Origin: Streptomyces sp. CMB-StM0423
GTDB lineage: Bacteria > Actinomycetota > Actinomycetes > Streptomycetales > Streptomycetaceae
DNA: 64,000 nucleotides
Assembly: GCF_002847285.1 (NCBI RefSeq)
Contig: NZ_CP025407.1
Span: forward strand, 1,736,001 to 1,800,000
Reading direction: 5' to 3'
Shown here in pieces: positions 59,384 to 64,000 of this stretch. Position 1 is the stretch's first letter; each line of letters begins with the position of its first letter. The translations under genes and the position numbers were made by a program. The notes under the pieces were generated by a model that saw only the letters and a list, made by a program, of their open reading frames with translations, made no database searches and was not told the origin of the DNA.

Positions 59384-59666
59384 TTTGGCTGCCATTGAGA
59401 GCCGAGAGCGTGTTGCTGCGCCACGAGACCGGGCGGGGCGCGGGACGGGACACCGCGCGGGACATCGGCAGCCTACGTGAGCCCGCGGACCGCGACACGG
59501 GAGGGGCATGGGTGACAAGCTGGACGGCACCCGCAGGGGCGGGCCGGCGCACGGCCCCCCCGCGGCGACAGGCCGGTACGGGGCAGGCGGCGGGCAGCTC
59601 TCAGCCATCAGGCCAGCGCTTTACACCCAGTTGATGGACCACGGAAGTAAAACCGAAATATTTCAC

Positions 59667-59682
59667 TCGAACGTGTGTTTGG
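59667..59682 (+). promoter_or_regulatory. LexA box (SOS operator) of lexA
   Basis: TCGAACGTGTGTTTGG fits the CGAAC-N4-GTTCG consensus of Gram-positive LexA with one mismatch in the right half; 71 bp upstream of the lexA start. Suggests autoregulation. Confidence 0.8.
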
Positions 59683-59752
59683 CGCAACCTTTCGAAAGCA
59701 ACTACCGTTGGTCTAACGAGAGAGAGACCCGTCTCGAGAGGGGCCCGCCGAC

Positions 59753-60544
59753 GTGACCACTACCGCAGACACCACAGCCATCGCCGCCCACGAACGGCCC
59801 CAGCAGGCAGCAGAGCCGCAGCTCACGCCGCCTTCCGGGGACGCCCGTGAGGGCGAGGCACAGCCACCCAAGCGCTCCATGCCCGGGCGCCCGCCGGGCA
59901 TCAGGGCCGACAGCTCGGGCCTGACCGAGCGGCAGCGCCGGGTCATCGAGGTCATTCGCGACTCGGTGCAGCGCCGTGGCTACCCGCCGTCGATGCGCGA
60001 GATCGGCCAGGCCGTCGGCCTCTCGTCCACCTCGTCGGTCGCACACCAGCTCATGGCCCTGGAGCGCAAGGGCTTCCTGCGCCGGGACCCGCACCGGCCG
60101 CGGGCCTACGAGGTGCGCGGTGCGGACACGCCCACCACCCAGGCCGCCACCGACACCACGGGCAAGCCCGCCGCGTCGTACGTGCCGCTGGTCGGCCGGA
60201 TCGCCGCCGGTGGCCCGATCCTCGCCGAGGAGTCGGTCGAGGACGTGTTCCCGCTGCCGCGGCAGCTCGTCGGCGACGGCGAGCTGTTCGTGCTGAAGGT
60301 CGTCGGGGACTCGATGATCGACGCGGCGATCTGCGACGGCGACTGGGTCGCGGTGCGCCGCCAGCCGGTCGCCGAGAACGGCGACATCGTCGCCGCGATG
60401 CTGGACGGCGAGGCCACGGTCAAGCGGTTCAAGCGCGAGGACGGCCACGTGTGGCTGCTCCCGCACAACGCGGCGTACCAGCCGATTCCCGGCGACGAGG
60501 CGACGATCCTCGGCAAGGTCGTCGCGGTCCTCCGCCGGGTCTGA
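59753..60544 (+). CDS. lexA: LexA SOS repressor
   Basis: 263-aa SOS repressor and self-cleaving serine peptidase. The N-terminal wHTH ([31 protein letters not shown]) is preceded by a 45-residue extension usual in Streptomyces. The cleavage bond A152-G153 (GRIAAGGP), catalytic S187 (VVGDSMID) and K224 (GEATVKRF) are present. GTG 59753 has GAGAGGGG about 10 bp upstream. Under DNA damage, RecA filaments (recA lies 1.2 kb away) stimulate self-cleavage. LexA box upstream indicates autoregulation. Confidence 0.97.
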   Translation: MTTTADTTAIAAHERPQQAAEPQLTPPSGDAREGEAQPPKRSMPGRPPGIRADSSGLTERQRRVIEVIRDSVQRRGYPPSMREIGQAVGLSSTSSVAHQLMALERKGFLRRDPHRPRAYEVRGADTPTTQAATDTTGKPAASYVPLVGRIAAGGPILAEESVEDVFPLPRQLVGDGELFVLKVVGDSMIDAAICDGDWVAVRRQPVAENGDIVAAMLDGEATVKRFKREDGHVWLLPHNAAYQPIPGDEATILGKVVAVLRRV

Positions 60545-60897
60545 GACCCGGCACGGCATATCCGGGCCCGGGACCTGGCCCCCGGGCCGCCGCCTTGCGC
60601 GGCGCGGAGTGTCGCGAACCGGCCGCGGCGGCGGCCGGACACGCGCGCACGGCGGAGGCACGGCCTCGCGTACGACAGGTACACGCGGCGGGTACGGGCG
60701 GCGATGCCACCGCCCCCGGCCCGCGCAGGAGTCTGTACGACTCCGGACCGCTCAGGTCTGCCGGGCCAGGCATCCACGGCAGCACAGAGCCACCCCTCCT
60801 GCCCGTCCGGCGCTGGTACGCCGGGGCGACTCGGCCCACCGAGGCCGTTTCCGGCGCCGAGCCGGGGCAGCCCCCGGCGCCTTCGGCCCCCCGCGGC
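60545..60897. other. lexA-recX intergenic region
   Basis: 353 bp between two convergent genes. Apart from a hairpin near 60565-60588 I see no gene or repeat; small open frames are composition-driven. Confidence 0.5.
60565..60588. terminator. Candidate lexA terminator
   Basis: GGCCCGGG (60565-60572) pairs perfectly with CCCGGGCC (60581-60588), 20 bp after the lexA stop. No T-tract, so evidence is moderate. Confidence 0.4.
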
Positions 60898-61704
60898 TCA
60901 GTCCGCCAGCAGGTCCTCGGCGTCCTCGCCCTCCGCCTCCAGCGCCTCACGGACGACGCGGATCGCCAGCCCCTCCCCGTAGCCCCGGCGGGCCAGCATG
61001 CCCGCCAGGCGACGGATGCGCTTGTCGCGGTCCAGGCCGCGGGTGGCGCGGAGTTTGCGGGCGACCAGCTCGCGGGCCGTCTCCTCCTCGGTGTCCGCGT
61101 CCAGCCGGCCCACCGCCTCGTCGACCACCGGGGCCGCCACGCCCCGGGTGCGCAGTTCGCGCGCGAGCGCGCGGCGGGCGAGACCCCGGCCGTGGTGCCG
61201 GGACTCCACCCAGGCGCCGGCGAACGCCGCGTCGTCGATCAGCCCGGCTGCTTCGAGGCGGTCGAGCACGGCCTCCGCCGCCTCGGCGTCGACGTCCCGC
61301 TTGGCCAGCGCGTCCGCGAGCTGCTTGCGGGTGCGCGGCGACCCGGTGAGCAGGCGCAGGCAGATCGCCCGCGCCCGTTCCTCCGGGCTGAGCGACGTCT
61401 CCCGCACCCGTTCCCCGGACGGCTCCCGCCGGCCGCGCGAGCGCCCCCGCCGGGAGGCCCCGCCGCGCCCGGACCGGCCCGGGTGTCCCGGCCCGCCGTA
61501 GCCGTCCGGGTCCTCCTCCGGCCCGTACCCCCCGTCCTCCGGCCGGGCGGCGTCGGGCCCGTCCCCTTCGCCGTACGCCGCCGGGCCGTGCCCGCCCCGC
61601 CGACGGCGTCCGCCCGGCGGGGCGGCGCCGTCCTCCGGGCCGCCCCCGAACGGCGGGCGGCCGTCGTCCGGAGGCGGGAGCGGCCAGTCGGTGCGCCGGA
61701 CCAC
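60898..61704 (-). CDS. recX: RecX, RecA modulator
   Basis: 268-aa regulatory protein that binds and inhibits RecA filaments. The RecX helical repeats begin near residue 105 (SPEERARAICLRLLTGSPRT) and continue with AAGLIDDAAFAGAWVESRHH and RRLAGMLARRGYGEGLAIRV. The first 95 residues are a Pro/Gly/Asp/Arg-rich extension that most RecX proteins lack. GTG 61704 lies 3 bp after the recA stop (61708-61710), an overlap-type arrangement indicating coupling with recA. Transcribed from the SOS promoter of recA. Confidence 0.93.
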   Translation of the reverse strand: MVRRTDWPLPPPDDGRPPFGGGPEDGAAPPGGRRRRGGHGPAAYGEGDGPDAARPEDGGYGPEEDPDGYGGPGHPGRSGRGGASRRGRSRGRREPSGERVRETSLSPEERARAICLRLLTGSPRTRKQLADALAKRDVDAEAAEAVLDRLEAAGLIDDAAFAGAWVESRHHGRGLARRALARELRTRGVAAPVVDEAVGRLDADTEEETARELVARKLRATRGLDRDKRIRRLAGMLARRGYGEGLAIRVVREALEAEGEDAEDLLAD

Positions 61705-61707
61705 GGG

Positions 61708-62847
61708 TCAGCTCTTGGCCGCGGTCTTGGCCGCCTTCGCGGTCTTGGCCGGCGCCGGCACCGTCTTCTTGCCCGCGGGGGCGGCGCCGTCCGCGGCCGC
61801 CGCGGGACCGGCAGCCGCGTCCGCACCCGGCTCGCCCTCCGGGTTCTCCTGCTTCGGGCCGATGCCGAGCTTCTCCTTGATCCGCCTCTCGATCTCGTCG
61901 GCCAGGTCGGGGTTGTCCTTCAGGAACGTCCGGGCGTTCTCCTTGCCCTGGCCGAGCTGGTCGCCCTCGTGCGTGTACCAGGCGCCGGACTTGCGGATGA
62001 AGCCGTGCTCCACGCCCATGTCGATCAGGCCGCCCTCGCGGCTGATGCCCTGCCCGTAGAGGATGTCGAACTCGGCCTGCTTGAAGGGCGGCGCGACCTT
62101 GTTCTTCACGACCTTCACGCGCGTGCGGTTGCCGACGGGCTCTGTGCCGTCCTTGAGCGTCTCGATGCGCCGGATGTCCAAGCGCACCGAGGCGTAGAAC
62201 TTCAGCGCCTTGCCGCCGGTGGTGGTCTCGGGCGAACCGAACATCACGCCGATCTTCTCGCGCAACTGGTTGATGAAGATCGCGGTGGTCTTCGACTGGT
62301 TCAGCGCGCTGGTGATCTTCCGCAGGGCCTGGCTCATCAGCCGGGCCTGCAGGCCGACGTGGGAGTCGCCCATCTCGCCCTCGATCTCCGCACGCGGCAC
62401 GAGGGCCGCGACCGAGTCGATGACGATCAGGTCGAGCGCGCCGGAGCGGACGAGCATGTCCGCGATCTCCAGCGCCTGTTCGCCGTTGTCGGGCTGGGAG
62501 AGGATGAGGGAGTCGATGTCGACGCCGAGCTTCTTCGCGTACTCCGGGTCGAGGGCGTGCTCCGCGTCGATGAACGCGACCGTGCCGCCGGCCCGCTGCG
62601 CGTTGGCCACCGCGTGCAGGGTCAGGGTCGTCTTGCCGGAGGACTCCGGCCCGTACACCTCCACCACGCGGCCGCGCGGCAGGCCGCCCACACCGAGGGC
62701 CACGTCCAGCGCGGTCGACCCAGTGGGGATGACTTCCACGGGCTCGTTCGGCCGCTCACCGAGGCGCATCACGGCGCCCTTGCCGAATTGCCGTTCAATC
62801 TGGGCGAGTGCGGCGTCGAGCGCCTTCTCGCGGTCAGTCGCTGCCAT
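61708..62847 (-). CDS. recA: RecA recombinase
   Basis: 379-aa RecA, which forms filaments on ssDNA for homologous recombination and triggers LexA self-cleavage. Walker A GPESSGKT and Walker B ([10 protein letters not shown]) are intact, as are the L1/L2 regions ([40 protein letters not shown]). The C-terminus is an Ala/Lys/Pro-rich tail ([15 protein letters not shown]). ATG 62847 (MAATDREKA) is chosen; GGTGGAAC lies upstream. A LexA box about 115 bp upstream marks SOS control. Co-transcribed with recX. Confidence 0.98.
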   Translation of the reverse strand: MAATDREKALDAALAQIERQFGKGAVMRLGERPNEPVEVIPTGSTALDVALGVGGLPRGRVVEVYGPESSGKTTLTLHAVANAQRAGGTVAFIDAEHALDPEYAKKLGVDIDSLILSQPDNGEQALEIADMLVRSGALDLIVIDSVAALVPRAEIEGEMGDSHVGLQARLMSQALRKITSALNQSKTTAIFINQLREKIGVMFGSPETTTGGKALKFYASVRLDIRRIETLKDGTEPVGNRTRVKVVKNKVAPPFKQAEFDILYGQGISREGGLIDMGVEHGFIRKSGAWYTHEGDQLGQGKENARTFLKDNPDLADEIERRIKEKLGIGPKQENPEGEPGADAAAGPAAAADGAAPAGKKTVPAPAKTAKAAKTAAKS

Positions 62848-62962
62848 GGGTTCCACCCGGGATGTCTGAGTCGATCGCTTCACGTCCACGACGCTAGCGC
62901 CTGCCACTGACAACACGCCTCGCGTCGGGCCGGCCTGGGGGAAACCCGGGCCGAACCCTCAT

Positions 62963-62978
62963 GGGAACCTATGTTCGA
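62963..62978 (-). promoter_or_regulatory. LexA box (SOS operator) of recA
   Basis: Plus strand GGGAACCTATGTTCGA contains GGAAC-N4-GTTCG, one base off the CGAAC-N4-GTTCG palindrome. It is in the gap between recA and the divergent methyltransferase, so it may also affect that gene. Confidence 0.8.
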
Positions 62979-63096
62979 TTTTGCTGTCAACCCGCACCGC
63001 CGGACCCATCCGCCCCGTGCGTTCCCGTGTCCTGCGCGATCCCGCCGCATCACATCCCGTGGCCGCGCCGACCCGGCGCCGCATAGGTTCGGCCGC

Positions 63097-63822
63097 ATGG
63101 CCGACGACTGTTTCGCGCATCCACGGCTCGCCGCGCTCTACGACCCGCTCCACCCCGACCGCCGCGATCTCGACGCGTACCTGCGGCTCACGGACGAGTT
63201 CGGCGCCCACCGGGTGCTGGACATCGGCTGCGGCACGGGGGTGTTCGCGCTCCTCCTGGCCCACCGCGGGATCGAGGTCGTCGGCGTCGATCCCGCCCCG
63301 GCGTCCATCGACGTCGCCCGGGCCAAACCGGGCGGCGGACGAGTGCGCTGGATCTGCGGCGACGCGACCGACCTCCCGCCGCTGCGGGCGGACCTCGCGA
63401 CGATGACGGCGAACGTCGCCCAGGCGATCGCCGATCCGCGGGCGTGGGACGAGACCCTGCGCGGGGCGCACGCCGCACTGCGGCCCGGCGGGCACCTGGT
63501 CTTCGAGACCCGGGACCCGGCACGGCGCGCCTGGGAGGAGTGGACCCGCGAGCGCTCCTCCCGTGTGACGGAGATCCCGGGCGCCGGCTCCGTCGCGAGC
63601 CGGGTCGAGCTGATCGAGGTGGACCTGCCGCTGGTGACCTTCCGCTGGACGTACGAGTTCGCCGCCGACGGCCAGGTGCTGACCTCGGATTCGACGCTGC
63701 GCTTCCGCGAGCGGGAGGAGGTCGAGCAGGACCTGGCCGCCCACGGCTACGCGGTGGAGGACGTCCGGGACGCGCCCGACCGGCCGGGAAAGGAGTTCGT
63801 GTTCCTGGCCCGGCGTCCGTGA
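63097..63822 (+). CDS. SAM-dependent methyltransferase
   Basis: 241-aa class I methyltransferase. Motif I VLDIGCGTGVFALLLA and the later VVGVDPAPASIDVAR and ATDLPPL acidic loop bind SAM. It resembles small-molecule or ubiquinone-type methyltransferases without a clear specific relative. ATG 63097 has no SD; TAGGTT lies 7 bp upstream, so the mRNA may be leaderless. Divergent from recA with a shared LexA box in the gap, which raises but does not prove a DNA-damage link. Confidence 0.85.
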   Translation: MADDCFAHPRLAALYDPLHPDRRDLDAYLRLTDEFGAHRVLDIGCGTGVFALLLAHRGIEVVGVDPAPASIDVARAKPGGGRVRWICGDATDLPPLRADLATMTANVAQAIADPRAWDETLRGAHAALRPGGHLVFETRDPARRAWEEWTRERSSRVTEIPGAGSVASRVELIEVDLPLVTFRWTYEFAADGQVLTSDSTLRFREREEVEQDLAAHGYAVEDVRDAPDRPGKEFVFLARRP

Positions 63823-63873
63823 GCGTCAGTCGCGCGTCCACCCGGATGTGATCCGCGCAGGACGGCGCCCGGC

Positions 63874-64000
63874 CTACGGCTTCTCCTGCCGGTAGTAGCG
63901 GGCCGCGCCCTCGTGCAGCTCCAGCGGGTCGGTGAAGACCGCCGTGCGCAGGTCGACCCGCTGGGCGGCGTGCACCACGCGGCCGATCCGGTCCCGGTCC
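63874..64000 (-). CDS. TAXI-family TRAP transporter solute-binding protein (C-terminal end)
   Basis: Only the last 41 residues are in the window. The ending TDPLELHEGAARYYRQEKP matches the conserved C-terminus of TAXI (TRAP-associated extracytoplasmic immunogenic) binding proteins, which bind organic acids such as glutamate for TRAP transporters. The start lies outside the window. Identification rests on this short tail only. Confidence 0.65.
   Translation of the reverse strand, partial: DRDRIGRVVHAAQRVDLRTAVFTDPLELHEGAARYYRQEKP

Larger units (their letters stand above)
59225..59752. promoter_or_regulatory. Divergent nrdR/lexA promoter region
   Basis: 528 bp between nrdR (minus) and lexA (plus). 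The nrdR side carries two NrdR boxes; the lexA side a LexA box. The sequence between 59400 and 59640 is unremarkable and shows no credible gene. Confidence 0.8.

Noticed and set aside
58483..59400. B12 riboswitch upstream of nrdJ or nrdR
   Set aside because: No recognisable B12 box or cobalamin aptamer sequence; NrdR boxes explain control.

Overview
The window is chromosomal DNA from a high-GC actinomycete, almost certainly a Streptomyces or a very close relative. The evidence is the very high GC content and GTG/TTG start usage, the presence of hrdB next to the sporulation gene whiH, an N-terminal-GNAT PatA, the parE and parC topoisomerase IV genes, nrdR-nrdJ, lexA, recX-recA, and a DasR-type operator in front of ptsH. 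Most of it is conserved core chromosome with a few accessory insertions. No rRNA, tRNA, IS element, prophage or CRISPR array was seen.

Layout, left to right. 1-4.9 kb: end of a DUF5998 gene, the protein acetyltransferase patA, ptsH with a dre (DasR) site, and a GntR regulator. 5-10.4 kb: a pair of M16 peptidase subunits (one catalytic, one not) divergent from parC across a perfect 20-bp palindrome. 10.6-16.8 kb: a PLP dehydratase, a DUF485/SSS organic-acid symporter pair, a convergent orphan CitA-type sensor kinase and a Suc_Fer-like protein with an iron-box-like operator at its start. 17-26.2 kb: an accessory carbohydrate locus (LacI regulator, lipoprotein binding protein, two permeases, GH13 glucosidase, a secreted GH87-like beta-helix enzyme and a Tat-exported GH99 enzyme). 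It has no ABC ATPase of its own. 26.2-28.3 kb: parE, whose reading frame is broken by -1 at a run of six Gs.

28.7-35.4 kb: a small zinc-ribbon protein, a secreted trypsin-like protease, then an overlapping gene pair encoding a patatin-like phospholipase and a membrane-embedded kinase-like protein, and then hrdB. The patatin/kinase pair is the best candidate here for an undescribed system. 36-44 kb: whiH, a degenerate ATPase-permease ABC fusion, a NUDIX/NrtR-type regulator with an inverted repeat in its leader, a debranching-enzyme-like protein and a DUF4192 protein. 44-50 kb: a methyltransferase, a RecQ helicase carrying a phosphoribosyltransferase-like tail, two conserved hypothetical proteins and rnhB. 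50-55.4 kb: a TetR/MFS efflux pair with two shared operators, an ADP-ribosylglycohydrolase family protein, a YdbC-like protein, and a RidA/LysR divergent pair. 55.6-64 kb: the nrdR-nrdJ reductase unit with a pair of NrdR boxes, the SOS genes lexA, recA and recX with LexA boxes, a second methyltransferase and the end of a TAXI TRAP-transporter binding protein.

Functional links. The right end groups DNA-damage and dNTP-supply genes (LexA, RecA, RecX, NrdR, NrdJ). The middle holds the principal sigma factor, WhiH and topoisomerase IV, which serve vegetative transcription, sporulation septation and chromosome decatenation. The sugar locus lies between parC and parE and reads as a self-contained glycan scavenging unit, possibly for fungal wall alpha-glucan and mannan. 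Start sites were chosen from ribosome binding sites, family lengths and apparent leaderless -10 spacing. Function calls come from recognising motifs and protein families by eye, without database searches.
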